Assembly: GCF_013408425.1 (NCBI RefSeq)
Contig: NZ_JACBYV010000001.1
Coordinates: 5,332,001-5,396,000 of the forward strand
Origin: Pseudomonas flavescens
GTDB lineage: Bacteria; Pseudomonadota; Gammaproteobacteria; Pseudomonadales; Pseudomonadaceae
Reading direction: 5' to 3'
DNA length: 64,000 nucleotides
The translations under genes and the position numbers were made by a program. The notes beneath the pieces are model-generated. The model had not been told where the DNA came from and made no database searches. It saw only the letters and a list, made by a program, of their open reading frames with translations. Positions within the stretch are counted from its first letter, which is position 1, and every line of letters begins with the position of its first letter. Below are positions 34,756 through 45,702 of this stretch, in pieces.

Positions 34756-37083
34756 TCACTTCCTCAGTTGCTTGGCGTTGGCGAACAGCGAAGCCATGGC
34801 GGCATTGGCCGGTGCAGGTTTTTCCTGGCCCGAATGGCGCTCGCTGCGTGGTGCCTGACCCCCCTTGCCGCCACCCTGGCGACCGCCGCCACGTGGCCCT
34901 TCGACTTTCTCGCCTGGCGTGTCGCCCATGCGCATCGACAGGGCGATGCGGTTGCGCGGGATGTCTACTTCCATGACCTTGACCTTGACCACGTCACCGG
35001 CCTTGACCGCCTCGTGCGGGTCCTTGATGAACTTCTCGGACAGCGCCGAGATATGCACCAGACCGTCCTGGTGAACACCGATATCGACGAAGGCGCCGAA
35101 GTTGGTGACGTTGGTCACCACGCCTTCGAGGATCATGCCCAGTTCGAGATCCTTGAGGGTTTCCACGCCTTCCTGGAACTCGGCGGTCTTGAACTCGGGG
35201 CGCGGGTCGCGGCCGGGTTTTTCCAGTTCGCTGAGGATGTCGCCCACGGTCACCAGGCCGAAGGTCTCGTCGGTGAACTTCTTCGGGTCCAGGCGCTTGA
35301 GAAAGCCGGCATCGCCGATCAGCGAGCGGATATCGCGGCCCGTGTCGACGGCGATGCGTTGCACCAGCGGGTAGGTTTCCGGGTGAACCGCCGAGGCATC
35401 GAGCGGGTTTTCACCGTTCATGACGCGCAGGAAGCCGGCAGCCTGTTCGAACGTCTTGTCGCCGAGGCGTGGGACCTTCTTCAGGGCGTCACGGGTCTTG
35501 AATGCGCCGTGGGCATCGCGGTGAGCGACGATGTTCTGCGCCAGGGTCGCATTGAGGCCGGAGATACGGGCCAGCAGTGCGCTGGAGGCGGTGTTGACGT
35601 CCACGCCGACGGCGTTCACGCAGTCTTCCACCACGGCGTCGAGGCTGCGAGCCAGCTTCAGCTGGGAGACATCGTGCTGGTACTGGCCCACGCCGATGGA
35701 TTTCGGGTCGATCTTCACCAGTTCGGCCAGTGGGTCCTGCAGGCGACGGGCGATGGAGACGGCACCGCGCAGGGATACGTCGAGGTCCGGGAACTCTCTG
35801 GCAGCCAGCTCGGAGGCGGAATACACCGATGCACCGGCTTCGCTGACCATGATCTTGGTCATCTTCAGGCCTGGGTATTTCTTGATCAGTTCGATGGCCA
35901 GCTTGTCGGTCTCGCGGCTGGCGGTGCCGTTGCCGATGGCGATCAGGTCGACGCCATGCTTGGCGCACAGTCTGGCGAGCACGTTGAGGGTGCCGTCCCA
36001 GTCATTGCGCGGTGCGTGGGGGTAGACGGTGGCGGTATCCAGTACCTTGCCGGTGGCGTCGACCACGGCGACCTTGCAGCCTGTGCGCAGGCCCGGGTCG
36101 AGGCCCAGGGTCGCACGCGGGCCAGCCGGAGCGGCCAGCAGCAGGTCATGCAGGTTGCGGGCGAAGACGCTGATGGCTTCATCTTCGGCGCCCTCACGCA
36201 GTTCGCCCAGCAGGTCGGTTTCCAGGTGGGTGTAGAGCTTGACCTTCCAGGTCCAGCGCACCACTTCGCCCAGCCATTTGTCGGCGGCGCGGCCCTGGTT
36301 GGAGATGCCGAAACGCTCGGCGATCATGCCTTCGCACGGATGCAGGGTGCCCGGCAGTTCTTCGCCGACCTTGAGGCTGGCGCTGAGAATGCCCTCGTTG
36401 CGGCCACGGAAAATGGCCAGGGCGCGGTGCGACGGGGCGCCCTTGAACTTCTCGTCATGCTCGAAGTAGTCGCGGAACTTGGCGCCTTCCGCTTCCTTGC
36501 CGGCGATCACCCGGGCGCTCAGGGTGGCGTTGTCCTTGAGGTAGCCGCGCAGATTGCTGAGCAGGCTGGCGTCCTCGGCAAAGCGTTCCATGAGGATGTA
36601 CTTGGCGCCCTCGAGCACCGCCTTGGTGTCGGCGAAGCCCTTCTCGGCATCGATGAAGCGCACGGCTTCGGTTTCCGGGGTCAGGTTCTGGTCATTGAAC
36701 AATGCGTCCGCCAGCTCGCCAAGGCCGGCTTCCAGAGCGATCTGGCCTTTGGTGCGACGCTTCTGCTTGTACGGCAGGTAAAGATCTTCCAGGCGGGTCT
36801 TGGTGTCGGCGAGATTGATTTCGCGGGTCAGCTCCGGAGTCAGCTTGCCCTGTTCCTCGATGCTGGCGAGGATGCTGGCGCGGCGATCGTCGAGTTCGCG
36901 CAGGTAGCGCAGCCGCTCCTCCAGATTGCGCAGCTGGGTATCGTCGAGACTGCCGGTGACTTCCTTGCGGTAGCGTGCGATGAACGGCACGGTGGAGCCT
37001 TCGTCGAGCAGTGCGACAGCGGCGGCGACTTGTTGCGGGCGTACGCCCAGTTCTTCGGCGATACGGTTGTTGATGCTGAGCAT
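34756..37083 (-). CDS. tex: Tex family transcription accessory / RNA-binding protein
   Basis: 775 residues, normal Tex length. N-terminal helical domain ([40 protein letters not shown]), a YqgF-type RNase H-like fold ([20 protein letters not shown]), helix-hairpin-helix repeats ([37 protein letters not shown]) and a C-terminal S1 domain ([20 protein letters not shown]). The tail is glycine-rich ([14 protein letters not shown]). Tex binds nucleic acids and influences toxin gene expression in some pathogens; the core role remains uncertain. Divergent from ompR across 264 bases without a gene. Confidence 0.95.
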   Translation of the reverse strand: MLSINNRIAEELGVRPQQVAAAVALLDEGSTVPFIARYRKEVTGSLDDTQLRNLEERLRYLRELDDRRASILASIEEQGKLTPELTREINLADTKTRLEDLYLPYKQKRRTKGQIALEAGLGELADALFNDQNLTPETEAVRFIDAEKGFADTKAVLEGAKYILMERFAEDASLLSNLRGYLKDNATLSARVIAGKEAEGAKFRDYFEHDEKFKGAPSHRALAIFRGRNEGILSASLKVGEELPGTLHPCEGMIAERFGISNQGRAADKWLGEVVRWTWKVKLYTHLETDLLGELREGAEDEAISVFARNLHDLLLAAPAGPRATLGLDPGLRTGCKVAVVDATGKVLDTATVYPHAPRNDWDGTLNVLARLCAKHGVDLIAIGNGTASRETDKLAIELIKKYPGLKMTKIMVSEAGASVYSASELAAREFPDLDVSLRGAVSIARRLQDPLAELVKIDPKSIGVGQYQHDVSQLKLARSLDAVVEDCVNAVGVDVNTASSALLARISGLNATLAQNIVAHRDAHGAFKTRDALKKVPRLGDKTFEQAAGFLRVMNGENPLDASAVHPETYPLVQRIAVDTGRDIRSLIGDAGFLKRLDPKKFTDETFGLVTVGDILSELEKPGRDPRPEFKTAEFQEGVETLKDLELGMILEGVVTNVTNFGAFVDIGVHQDGLVHISALSEKFIKDPHEAVKAGDVVKVKVMEVDIPRNRIALSMRMGDTPGEKVEGPRGGGRQGGGKGGQAPRSERHSGQEKPAPANAAMASLFANAKQLRK

Positions 37084-37347
37084 AGAAGGAAAAATCCACC
37101 CTGGAACTACGAAAACCGGCCTCGCTCATGATCGGCCGGACGATAAAGCGGCGCATTATAGCCCCGCAAAGATGCGCTCAGGTCACCGACATGAGCAGCC
37201 GTGAGACCATCAAAGGAAACGAAGTGCGCCAAGGGCAGCGAAAAATCTGCTAACAATGGACAATACGTGGTCTATACGGCCTCTGAGCCATAATGCCGCG
37301 TTGAAGTCGGGCGCGTCGCGTCGCGGATTCTCGATCAAGGAGCCCCT

Positions 37348-38085
37348 ATGAGCAGCACTGCAGCACAACCGGTCGAAGGTGAGAAAATCCTGATTGTCGA
37401 CGACGATGCCCGTCTGCGGCGTCTGCTCGAACGTTTCTTCGACGAGCAAGGCTACCGCGTACGTGCGGTGGAGAACGTCGAGCAGATGGATCGCCTGCTT
37501 TCGCGCGAACTGTTCAACCTGGTGGTACTCGACCTGATGCTGCCAGGAGAAGACGGCATGAGTGCCTGTCGACGCCTGCGTGCCTCGAACAATCAGGTGC
37601 CGATCATCATGCTCACCGCCAAGGGCGACGAGGGCAGCCGTATTCAGGGCCTGGAACTGGGTGCTGACGATTACCTGGCCAAGCCGTTCAACCCGCGCGA
37701 GTTGCTGGCGCGGATCAAGGCCGTGCTGCGTCGTCAGGCACCGGTGGTGCCAGGTGCACCGGGCAGCGAGGACGAGAGCGTCACCTTTGGCGAGTATGAA
37801 CTGTCGCTGGCGACACGGGAGCTGAAGAAGGGCGATGAAGTGCACATGCTCACCACTGGTGAGTTCGCCGTGCTCAAGGCGCTGGTGCAGCACGCCCGCG
37901 AGCCGTTGACCCGCGACAAGCTGATGAACCTGGCGCGCGGTCGCGAGTGGGATGCGCTGGAGCGGTCCATCGACGTGCAGATTTCCCGTCTGCGTCGGTT
38001 GATCGAGCCGGACCCTTCCAAACCACGTTATATCCAGACCGTCTGGGGCGTGGGCTACGTGTTCGTGCCGGACGGCAACAAGTAA
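37348..38085 (+). CDS. ompR: OmpR/AmgR response regulator
   Basis: 245 residues. REC domain with acidic pocket (ILIVDDDARLRRLLERFFDE), phospho-acceptor Asp61 (VVLDLMLPGEDGMSAC), Thr and Lys (MLTAKGD, DDYLAKPFNPRELLARIKAV), then an OmpR winged helix (LTTGEFAVLKALVQHAREPL, SRLRRLIEPDPSKPRYIQTV). AAGGAG lies 8 bases before the ATG. Forms a two-component pair with the downstream kinase; the P. aeruginosa equivalent is AmgRS, which responds to membrane stress such as aminoglycosides. Confidence 0.95.
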   Translation: MSSTAAQPVEGEKILIVDDDARLRRLLERFFDEQGYRVRAVENVEQMDRLLSRELFNLVVLDLMLPGEDGMSACRRLRASNNQVPIIMLTAKGDEGSRIQGLELGADDYLAKPFNPRELLARIKAVLRRQAPVVPGAPGSEDESVTFGEYELSLATRELKKGDEVHMLTTGEFAVLKALVQHAREPLTRDKLMNLARGREWDALERSIDVQISRLRRLIEPDPSKPRYIQTVWGVGYVFVPDGNK

Positions 38086-38180
38086 CGGTTCGGCGGCAAA
38101 ACCTATCTAGGAGCCAGCGTGCTGGCGATCCTTGCATCCCGATCGCCAGTTAGCTGACACCTACGGATTGTGTGTTCTCC

Positions 38181-39494
38181 ATGAAAGCCCCGCTGTGGTT
38201 CCCGCAAAGCTTCTTCTCGCGCACCCTCTGGTTGGTGCTGATCGTCGTGCTGTTCTCCAAGGCGCTGACCCTCGTCTATCTGATGATGAACGAGGACGTG
38301 CTGGTCGACCGTCAGTACAGTCACGGTGCTGCGTTGACGCTGCGCGCTTACTGGGCGGCTGATCCGGAGGACCGAAACAATATCGCCGAGGCGGCCGGCC
38401 TCAAGCGGGTGCCACGTACCGAGGTGCCTGCCAGCGAAGAGCACTGGCCCTACAGCGAAATATTCCAGCGGCAGATGCAGTCCGAACTCGGTCCCGATAC
38501 CGAAACCCGGGTGCGTGCCAAGAGTCCGCCTGCCTTGTGGGTGCATGCCCCTACGTTGGGCGATGACTGGTTGCGGGTGCCGCTCTACCCGCATCCGCTG
38601 CGCGGCCAGCGTATCTGGAGCGTACTGGGCTGGTTCCTCGGTATCGGCCTGCTGTCCACCGCAGCGGCGTGGATTTTCGTGCGCCAGCTCAGCGCGCCGC
38701 TCAAGCGCCTGGTGTTCGCCGCCCGGCAGTTCGGTCAGGGGCGTAGCGTGCGGCTGCCGGTCAGCGACACGCCGAGCGAGATGGCCGAGGTTTACCGTGC
38801 CTTCAACCAGATGGCCGAGGATGTCGAGCAGGCCGGCCGTGAGCGCGAACTGATGCTGGCAGGGGTGTCTCACGACCTGCGCACGCCGCTGACGCGTCTG
38901 CGTCTGTCGCTGGAGTTTCTCGATCACGACTCCGAACTGACCGAAGACATGGTGCGCGATATCGAGGATATGGATGCCATTCTCGATCAGTTCCTGGCAT
39001 TCATCCGCGATGGCCGTGACGAGCCGGTGGAGGAGTTGAATCTGCCCGAGCTGATCCGCGAAGTGGTGACGCCTTACAACCAGAAACAGGAGCAGGTCAG
39101 CCTGTTTCTCGAGGCGGTGCCCGCATTCCCGCTGCGCCGCGTGTCGATCAAGCGGCTGATCGTCAACCTGATCGAGAACGCCCTGCGCTACGGCGGCGGT
39201 GCCGTGGAGATCGTTCTCTCGGTGGCCGATGATCACAGTGCACCCTACGTGGTACTCAGCGTGATGGACCGCGGTACCGGCATCGACCCGAGCGAGCTTG
39301 GCAACATCGTCAACCCGTTCATCCGAGGCGACCGGGCGCGTGGGGGGCAGGGTGCAGGGCTCGGCCTGGCTATCGTCAAACGCATCGCCTCGTTGCATGG
39401 CGGCAGCGTCGAGCTTCGCAACCGTACCGGTGGCGGGCTGGAAGCGCGAATCTGTTTGCCGCTGGGGCTGCTGCTGCCGCGCGACGCGGCGTGA
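38181..39494 (+). CDS. envZ: EnvZ/AmgS sensor histidine kinase
   Basis: 437 residues from ATG 38181. Membrane helix 1 (LWLVLIVVLFSKALTLVYLM), a periplasmic loop of about 115 residues, helix 2 (IWSVLGWFLGIGLLSTAAAW), HAMP, HisKA with phospho-His near residue 230 (MLAGVSHDLRTPLTRLRLSL), and HATPase_c boxes NLIENALRYGGGAVEIVLSV and GAGLGLAIVKRIASLHGGSV. It follows ompR by 95 bases. It phosphorylates and dephosphorylates the upstream regulator. Confidence 0.94.
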   Translation: MKAPLWFPQSFFSRTLWLVLIVVLFSKALTLVYLMMNEDVLVDRQYSHGAALTLRAYWAADPEDRNNIAEAAGLKRVPRTEVPASEEHWPYSEIFQRQMQSELGPDTETRVRAKSPPALWVHAPTLGDDWLRVPLYPHPLRGQRIWSVLGWFLGIGLLSTAAAWIFVRQLSAPLKRLVFAARQFGQGRSVRLPVSDTPSEMAEVYRAFNQMAEDVEQAGRERELMLAGVSHDLRTPLTRLRLSLEFLDHDSELTEDMVRDIEDMDAILDQFLAFIRDGRDEPVEELNLPELIREVVTPYNQKQEQVSLFLEAVPAFPLRRVSIKRLIVNLIENALRYGGGAVEIVLSVADDHSAPYVVLSVMDRGTGIDPSELGNIVNPFIRGDRARGGQGAGLGLAIVKRIASLHGGSVELRNRTGGGLEARICLPLGLLLPRDAA

Positions 39495-39583
39495 TTTTCG
39501 GCTAGGCTTTATTTCGAGGCAGGCAGCTGCCCAGTTGGTTCCGGCTGATTTATGCTGTGCTGGCGTATCGATATGAGGTCTGC

Positions 39584-42500
39584 ATGCCCCCCACTTCCGA
39601 GCGCCTGCCGTTCTGGACATGGTGGTTGCCGCTTCCGGCGTTCCATCTGGCCACGCTGCTTTCCCTGACCACTCAATTCCAGGGTGGTATAGCGATCCTT
39701 TATCTGCCTTTTGCCTTGGGACTGGTGCTGACCCTCTGGTGGGGACCCCGCGTGCTGGTGGGGTTGTACGCCAATGCGATGCTCAGCGCTCCGCTCTGGG
39801 GGCTCGACTGGCATTGGGCGCCGGTGCATGCGTTGCCGGAGACGCTGGGGGTCGTGTTCTGTTATCTGGCGTTGCGCTGGCGGCCATTCGACGCGGCGTT
39901 ACCGGATATCAGTCACTTGCTGCGTTTCATCCTGCTGGGCGTATTGGTGCCGACGGCGATCACCTGTCTGGCGCTGCTCGGCAGTTTGCTGCTGCTCCGT
40001 GGCCTGTCCGCACAGGGGGCGCCACAGGTAGCTCTGTCGCTCTGGTTGGCTGACAGCCTGACCGCTCTGGTGATCTCCATTCCGTTGCTGACCTACGTCA
40101 CGCCCTGGTTGCGTCGCCGGGGCTGGTCGGTGAGCGTCGAGGGCATTTCAGCGCCGCTGCAGCAGGTGCCAGAAGTCCTGCGTGCTCTGCCGTCCAGGTC
40201 TGTGTTGCTGCTTCTGCTGGTGTGTTTACCGGTACTCCTTGAGCTTCTGCCACTCAGTCTGAAGCTGCCCCTCATTGGTTTGGTCATGCTCAGCCTGGCG
40301 TTGGTCTGGGGGTTTGCCGGTGCCTTGTGTGGCGCGGCGATGAGCGTGCTGAGCATTCTGGCATTGCCGTGGTTTCACGGCGTGGCCGCTAATTCGAGCT
40401 GGATCGAACCGCAGCGGTTGGAGCTGCACTTCAGCATTCTGTTGCTCACGCTGGCGGCGCTTCTGGTCGGTCGCAGCCTCAGTGATCTGCGCCTGGCTCT
40501 TAGCCGTAGCGATGCGATGCAGCGACAATTGGCGCTCGCCAACCTGGCGCTGGACGCCAGCCCGCTCGCCGTGGTGATCGCTGATGCCAGGCGCGAGGAT
40601 TTGCCGCTGATCTACTGCAACCCCTCGTTCGAGCGTATCACCGGCCATGACGGTCAAGGCAGCCTCGGGCTTGGCCTGCGCCGGTTGCTGCGCGATGAAC
40701 AGCGCCCTGAAGAGATGCGGGTGCTGGAAACGGCCATTCGCCGTGGTGCCCCGGGTAATGCGGTGCTGCGTTTGCAACGCAAGGACGGTCAGCCCTTCTG
40801 GAGCGAAGTGATTCTGGCGCCGATGCATGATGAGTCGGGCCTCAGTCACTTCATCGTCATGCAGCAGGATGTCAGTGCCCGCGAACGGCTGGCGCAGGAG
40901 GTAGCCCGCCAGCGCGAGGAATTGCTTCAGCAAAGCCACCTATTCAGCCAGACGGAAGACATCGCCAGCCTGGGTGGTTGGGTGCTCAACCTGCACGACA
41001 TGAGCATGTATTGGAGCGCGGGCTGCTTCAAGATCTATGAGCTGGATCCGCGCAACGCTACGCTCACCTTCGAAGAGTCGGTGGGTCAGTTCGATGCGGC
41101 CGGCCAGGCACTGGCTTATCAGACGCTGCAAAAGATGATCGAGGGTGACGAGCGTTTCGATCTCGAAGTGAAGGTAACGACCTTTCTTGGCAAGACACGC
41201 TGGATTCGCCTGCGTGGCGCAGCCGAGCGCGATGGCACGGAATTGGTTCGCTTGTATGGCGCCGTTCAGGACATCACCACGCGACGCCGTACCGAACAGC
41301 AACTGCGCGAGCGCGATGATCGCCTGCGGCTGTTCTTCGAAGCGCCGCTGATCGGCATGGCGTTGATCACTCCCACCTTTGGCTGGGAAGAGGTCAACCT
41401 CAAACTGTGCGGCATCCTTGGGCGCAGCCGCGAGCAGTTGCTGGCGTGCAGTTGGGAAACCATCAGCCTCCCTGAGGATCTCGAAATTGAGCACCTGCTG
41501 CTCGACGATGTGCTGCAAGGCTCTCGCGAAGGCTTCGAGCGCGATCGGCGCTTCATTCGCCCCGACGGTGCGGAGGTGCATACGCGCCTCAACCTGCGTG
41601 CCGTGCGACGCGGCAACGGCCGCGTCAGCATGTTCCTTCTGCTGGTCGAGGACATCAGTGCGCGCTTCGAGGCCGAAGCCCGCTACCGCACCATTGTCGA
41701 GCATGCCCCCGAAGCCATCCTGCTCTACACCAGAGATGGCGGGATGGTCGACTTCAACGAGAACGCCCTGCGCATGTTCGCCTGTCGTCGCGAGGATCTG
41801 CTCAGCCGCCGGCCGTTCGAACTCAGCCCCTTGTTGCAGCCCAATGGGGCGCTGTCCGCCCAGGCCGGCAGGGTGTACGTCGAGGCAGCCCTGCAGGGCG
41901 ATGCACCGGTGTTCGAATGGACCCACCGCGACAGCAGCGGGCGTCATTTTCCCTGTGAGGTAAGCCTGGTGCGCCTGCCAGGCGAGCCCGCGCTGATTCG
42001 CTGCAGCATCTCCGACATATCCGAGCGCCAGCGTTACCAGCGCGAGATCGAACGCCTGGCCTACAGTGATGAGCTGACCGGGTTGCCCAACCGCCGTCTG
42101 TTGCTCGATCGCCTGCAGCACGCCATGGACCGGGAAATGCGCGACGGCAGTCTGGGTGCTCTGCTGTTCATCGACCTCGACCATTTCAAGACCGTCAACG
42201 ACAGCCTCGGCCACCTGGTGGGCGACAGCCTGTTGCGTGAAGTGACAGCCCGTCTGGCAGGCCAGCTTCGCGCCGAAGACACCCTGGCGCGCATGGGCGG
42301 CGATGAATTCGTCGTGCTGCTCGAGGCCCTGGACGCCAACCCGCAGTTGGCAGGGGAACAGGCTGCCCTAACCGCGGAGAGACTGCTCAAGAGCCTGGAG
42401 GGAACCTGCCTGATCGAGGGGCACGAGCTGGCGGTCAGCGCCAGTATCGGCATCGCTCTGCATCCATTCGGCGAGCAGAACGCTGCCGATGTGCTGAAGC

Positions 42501-43363
42501 AGGCGGATACCGCCATGTACCGGGCCAAGCAGGCCGGCCGCAATGCCCTGCATTTCTTCGCGCCGGAAATGCAGGCAGCCATCGATCAACGCCTGCAATT
42601 GCAGGGTGAGTTGCGCCAGGCGATCGTTCGCAATCAGCTGTACCTGGCCTTTCAGCCGCAATTGCGGCTCGACGATGGGCAGGTCATCGGCGCGGAAGTG
42701 CTGGTGCGCTGGGCGCACCCGGAGCGCGGTGAAGTGATGCCAGGCCAGTTCATCCCATTGGCCGAGGAAACCGGGCTGATCAAGGAGATCGGTAACTGGG
42801 TGCTGGAGCAGGCTTGCGCTACCTTGCAGCGCTGGCTGCCGGAGTGTCCGCAGTTGGTGCTGGCGGTGAACCTCAGCCCGCGCGAACTGCGCAGCCGCGG
42901 TTGCGTTGCCCGTGTCAGCAGTTGCCTGCAGCGTCATGCGGTGCCGGCTGCCGCGCTCGAACTGGAAATCACCGAGGGTGTGCTGCTCGAGGATGTCGAG
43001 CAGTGCATCGCCAACATGCAGGCGCTGAAGGCCTTGGGTGTGCGCTTCTCCATCGACGACTTCGGCACCGGTTACTCGTCACTGACCTACCTCAAGCGGC
43101 TGCCACTGGATCGTCTGAAAATCGACCGCAGTTTCACACAGGATCTCGGTGCCGGTGAGACCGGCAGTAATACCCTGCTGGTCGAGACCATCCTGATGAT
43201 TGCCCGTAACCTCGATCTGGAGTGCGTGGCCGAAGGCATCGAAACGCCTGAGCAGCTCGAACACCTCAAGGCACTGGGCTGCGAGTTCGGCCAGGGCTAT
43301 CTGTTGGGTAAACCGATGGCCGAGGCGGATTTCCGCGCCTGGATAGAGCGGTCGTCAGCCTGA
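39584..43363 (+). CDS. MASE1-PAS-GGDEF-EAL dual-domain c-di-GMP protein
   Basis: 1259 residues from ATG 39584 (GAGGTC upstream). About 300 residues of membrane helices form a MASE1-like sensor, followed by several PAS/PAC units (about 320-810; e.g. FERITGHDGQGSLGLGL, FIVMQQDVSARERLA). The GGDEF domain has GGDEF near residue 905 and an intact inhibitory RxxD site five residues before it (RAED). The EAL domain keeps EVLVRW, AVNLSP, LEITEG, IDDFGTGYSSL, KIDRSF, AEGIET and QGYLLGKP, so both synthesis and hydrolysis look possible. It follows envZ and converges on the ldcA-rimK operon with 1 base between stops. Confidence 0.93.
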   Translation: MPPTSERLPFWTWWLPLPAFHLATLLSLTTQFQGGIAILYLPFALGLVLTLWWGPRVLVGLYANAMLSAPLWGLDWHWAPVHALPETLGVVFCYLALRWRPFDAALPDISHLLRFILLGVLVPTAITCLALLGSLLLLRGLSAQGAPQVALSLWLADSLTALVISIPLLTYVTPWLRRRGWSVSVEGISAPLQQVPEVLRALPSRSVLLLLLVCLPVLLELLPLSLKLPLIGLVMLSLALVWGFAGALCGAAMSVLSILALPWFHGVAANSSWIEPQRLELHFSILLLTLAALLVGRSLSDLRLALSRSDAMQRQLALANLALDASPLAVVIADARREDLPLIYCNPSFERITGHDGQGSLGLGLRRLLRDEQRPEEMRVLETAIRRGAPGNAVLRLQRKDGQPFWSEVILAPMHDESGLSHFIVMQQDVSARERLAQEVARQREELLQQSHLFSQTEDIASLGGWVLNLHDMSMYWSAGCFKIYELDPRNATLTFEESVGQFDAAGQALAYQTLQKMIEGDERFDLEVKVTTFLGKTRWIRLRGAAERDGTELVRLYGAVQDITTRRRTEQQLRERDDRLRLFFEAPLIGMALITPTFGWEEVNLKLCGILGRSREQLLACSWETISLPEDLEIEHLLLDDVLQGSREGFERDRRFIRPDGAEVHTRLNLRAVRRGNGRVSMFLLLVEDISARFEAEARYRTIVEHAPEAILLYTRDGGMVDFNENALRMFACRREDLLSRRPFELSPLLQPNGALSAQAGRVYVEAALQGDAPVFEWTHRDSSGRHFPCEVSLVRLPGEPALIRCSISDISERQRYQREIERLAYSDELTGLPNRRLLLDRLQHAMDREMRDGSLGALLFIDLDHFKTVNDSLGHLVGDSLLREVTARLAGQLRAEDTLARMGGDEFVVLLEALDANPQLAGEQAALTAERLLKSLEGTCLIEGHELAVSASIGIALHPFGEQNAADVLKQADTAMYRAKQAGRNALHFFAPEMQAAIDQRLQLQGELRQAIVRNQLYLAFQPQLRLDDGQVIGAEVLVRWAHPERGEVMPGQFIPLAEETGLIKEIGNWVLEQACATLQRWLPECPQLVLAVNLSPRELRSRGCVARVSSCLQRHAVPAAALELEITEGVLLEDVEQCIANMQALKALGVRFSIDDFGTGYSSLTYLKRLPLDRLKIDRSFTQDLGAGETGSNTLLVETILMIARNLDLECVAEGIETPEQLEHLKALGCEFGQGYLLGKPMAEADFRAWIERSSA

Positions 43364-43364
43364 A

Positions 43365-44261
43365 CTACCAGCTCAGGCTTTGCCCCTGCAGCGTGCCCAG
43401 TCGCCCATAGGGCCAGGCGAAGTTGGCGTCGCCATGGCCGCTGGGCAGGTCGCCATACAGCGGGATATCGAACGGCGCGAGGTATTCGCCGATGATTTCC
43501 TCGATGCTGTGCTGCACGCCACGCCGCGGACAATCGGTGAAACTGCCCAGGCACACCGCTGCCGGGCGTCGTTCGCCGAAACTTTCGAACAGTTGCCAGA
43601 AACTGCGCTCCAGGCGGTAGTAGGGCTCGCCGACGTCTTCGAGGATGAGGATGGCATCGGTCGGCAACTGCATGCCCGCGATGGTGCCGCAGCCGCTGGC
43701 CAGGGCCGTGAGGTTGCCGCCAACCAGGGGCCCCTGGACGGTAGAGGCAGGGCCACTGATGTGTCTTGCCGGCAGCGAATGGCTGCGACCCTGCAGCAGA
43801 TCCCAGAGCGAGCGCATGGAGGCCAGGCGTTCATGCTGCCCGCTCGGAGCCGACAGTGCCTGCAGGCCAAGGGCTGTGGTTACCGGGCCATGGATGGCGG
43901 GCAGCCCGTTGCGGCCGAACGCGTCGAGCAGCAGCGACAGGTCGGAGTAGCCGATCAATGGGCGCGGGCTGGCGCGCTGCAGCAAGGCCCAGTCAATGCC
44001 GGGCAGCAGTTGCGCGCAGCCGTAGCCGCCGCGCAGGCACCAGACGGCGTCGATATTCGGCAGGCTGAACGCCTCGTGCAAGTCGTCCAGGCGCTGCACC
44101 TGCGTGCCGGCCAGGTAGCGATGGCGAGCGCGCACATTGCGGCCCAGGTGATAGTCGATGCTCTGCACCTCGAGCTGTGCCAGAGTCGCGTCGAAGACCT
44201 CGTCGGCGATCGCCGAGGCAGGAGCGATGAGGGCCAGGCGGCCCGTGAATGCCTTATTCAT
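43365..44261 (-). CDS. ldcA: LD-carboxypeptidase (peptidase S66, LdcA-like)
   Basis: Removes the terminal D-Ala from murein tetrapeptides in cytoplasmic peptidoglycan recycling. 298 residues. Family features: [20 protein letters not shown] at the start, the nucleophile-serine region [60 protein letters not shown] and [19 protein letters not shown]. Its ATG overlaps the rimK stop by 4 bases, so it is the last gene of rimA-rimB-rimK-ldcA. Confidence 0.92.
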   Translation of the reverse strand: MNKAFTGRLALIAPASAIADEVFDATLAQLEVQSIDYHLGRNVRARHRYLAGTQVQRLDDLHEAFSLPNIDAVWCLRGGYGCAQLLPGIDWALLQRASPRPLIGYSDLSLLLDAFGRNGLPAIHGPVTTALGLQALSAPSGQHERLASMRSLWDLLQGRSHSLPARHISGPASTVQGPLVGGNLTALASGCGTIAGMQLPTDAILILEDVGEPYYRLERSFWQLFESFGERRPAAVCLGSFTDCPRRGVQHSIEEIIGEYLAPFDIPLYGDLPSGHGDANFAWPYGRLGTLQGQSLSW

Positions 44262-45163
44262 CCTTTGCCCTTGGTGCGCGTCAGGTTGGGGCCGCCGTTC
44301 TTTTCCAGAAACTGGATGATCATCCCGGCGACGTCCTTGCCGGTGGTCACCTCGATGCCCTCCAGGCCTGGCGAGGAATTGACTTCCATCACCAGCGGAC
44401 CATGGTTGGAGCGCAGGATATCGACCCCGGCCACCGACAGGCCCATGACCTTGGCAGCGCGGATGGCGGTCATGCGTTCTTCCGGGGTGATCTTGATCAG
44501 GCTGGCGGTGCCGCCGCGGTGCAGGTTGGAGCGGAACTCACCGGGTTTGGCCTGGCGCTTCATCGCCGCGATGACCTTGTCGCCAACCACGAAGCAGCGG
44601 ATATCGGCGCCGCCGGCTTCCTTGATGTACTCCTGGACCATGATGTTCTGCTTGAGGCCCATGAAGGCCTCGATCACCGACTCGGCGGCCTTTTCCGTTT
44701 CACAAAGGACCACGCCGATGCCCTGGGTGCCTTCCAGCACCTTGATCACCAGTGGGGCGCCATTGACCATGTCGATCAGGTCGGGAATGTCGTCCGGCGA
44801 GTGGGCGAAGCCGGTTACCGGCAGACCGATGCCGCGGCGCGACAGCAACTGCAGCGAACGCAGCTTGTCCCGCGAGCGGGCGATGGCCACCGATTCGTTG
44901 AGTGGCACCACGCCCATCATCTCGAACTGGCGCAATACTGCGCAGCCGTAGAAGGTCACCGAGGCGCCGATGCGCGGGATCACCGCGTCGAAGCCTTCCA
45001 GCGGTTTGCCGCGGTAGTGGATCTGCGGCTTGTGGCTGGCGATGTTCATGTAGGCACGAAGGGTGTCGATCACCACCATTTCATGGCCGCGCTGCTGCCC
45101 GGCTTCGACCAGGCGGCGGGTGGAATACAGGCGCGGATTGCGCGACAGCACAGCGATTTTCAT
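44258..45163 (-). CDS. rimK: RimK, ATP-grasp glutamate ligase for ribosomal protein S6
   Basis: Adds glutamate residues to the C-terminus of S6, altering ribosome function and proteome. 301 residues from ATG 45161-45163. ATP-grasp landmarks: [73 protein letters not shown] and [20 protein letters not shown]. Starts inside the end of rimB (4-base overlap) and ends inside ldcA. In P. fluorescens RimK activity is controlled by RimA, RimB and c-di-GMP. Confidence 0.95.
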   Translation of the reverse strand: MKIAVLSRNPRLYSTRRLVEAGQQRGHEMVVIDTLRAYMNIASHKPQIHYRGKPLEGFDAVIPRIGASVTFYGCAVLRQFEMMGVVPLNESVAIARSRDKLRSLQLLSRRGIGLPVTGFAHSPDDIPDLIDMVNGAPLVIKVLEGTQGIGVVLCETEKAAESVIEAFMGLKQNIMVQEYIKEAGGADIRCFVVGDKVIAAMKRQAKPGEFRSNLHRGGTASLIKITPEERMTAIRAAKVMGLSVAGVDILRSNHGPLVMEVNSSPGLEGIEVTTGKDVAGMIIQFLEKNGGPNLTRTKGKG

Positions 45164-45627
45164 TGGGCACCGCTCGGGTCGGGAAGCACGGGTTTGTCTT
45201 GTACGTAAGTGAGCGCCGGATTGACCACCAGGTGGCCATCCACCAGCGCCTTGGAACCGAGCAACATGCGATAGCGCATGGTCTTGCGGCTGGCCAGCGT
45301 GAACTCCACCGGCCACGATAGATCGCCGAGCATCAGGCTGGTGCGGATCACGTAGCGGCTCTGCGCCAGGCCGTTGGAACTCTTGATGCTCTTGTAGGCC
45401 ACCAGGCGCGCTTCGCAGCGATGGCGACGCTGTACCTGGGTGCCGATATAGGCAGTGAATCTGACCCAGCGTTCGCCGTCTCGTTCGAACGGTTGGACAT
45501 CGCTGGCATGCAGGCTCGACGTGCTGGCGCCGGTGTCGATTTTGGCCCGCAGGCCGATGATACCCAGCTCCGGCAGGTTGACCCATTCGCGCAGGCCGAT
45601 CACGTTGAGGTGGTCGAATGTCTTCAA
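45160..45627 (-). CDS. rimB: RimB, retropepsin-like protease (RimK partner)
   Basis: 155 residues of the COG4067 retropepsin-like family. The aspartic protease signature is [20 protein letters not shown]. Other features: [19 protein letters not shown] and [14 protein letters not shown]. Starts at TTG 45625-45627 with GGAAG 6 bases upstream. In P. fluorescens RimB is a protease that stimulates or counteracts RimK-mediated S6 glutamylation. It overlaps the rimK start by 4 bases and follows rimA by 75 bases. Confidence 0.9.
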   Translation of the reverse strand: MKTFDHLNVIGLREWVNLPELGIIGLRAKIDTGASTSSLHASDVQPFERDGERWVRFTAYIGTQVQRRHRCEARLVAYKSIKSSNGLAQSRYVIRTSLMLGDLSWPVEFTLASRKTMRYRMLLGSKALVDGHLVVNPALTYVQDKPVLPDPSGAQ

Positions 45628-45702
45628 GAAAGGCTTCCGTTGCGGCTGAGATCTGGCTCTAGGGCGCTCATGGTACTGAAAATGAGCGCTCGTGCGCGCC
45701 TG

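Noticed and set aside
34507..37131. 874-residue open frame opposite tex
   Set aside because: Antisense shadow of tex, whose S1, helix-hairpin-helix and YqgF features are unambiguous on the minus strand.
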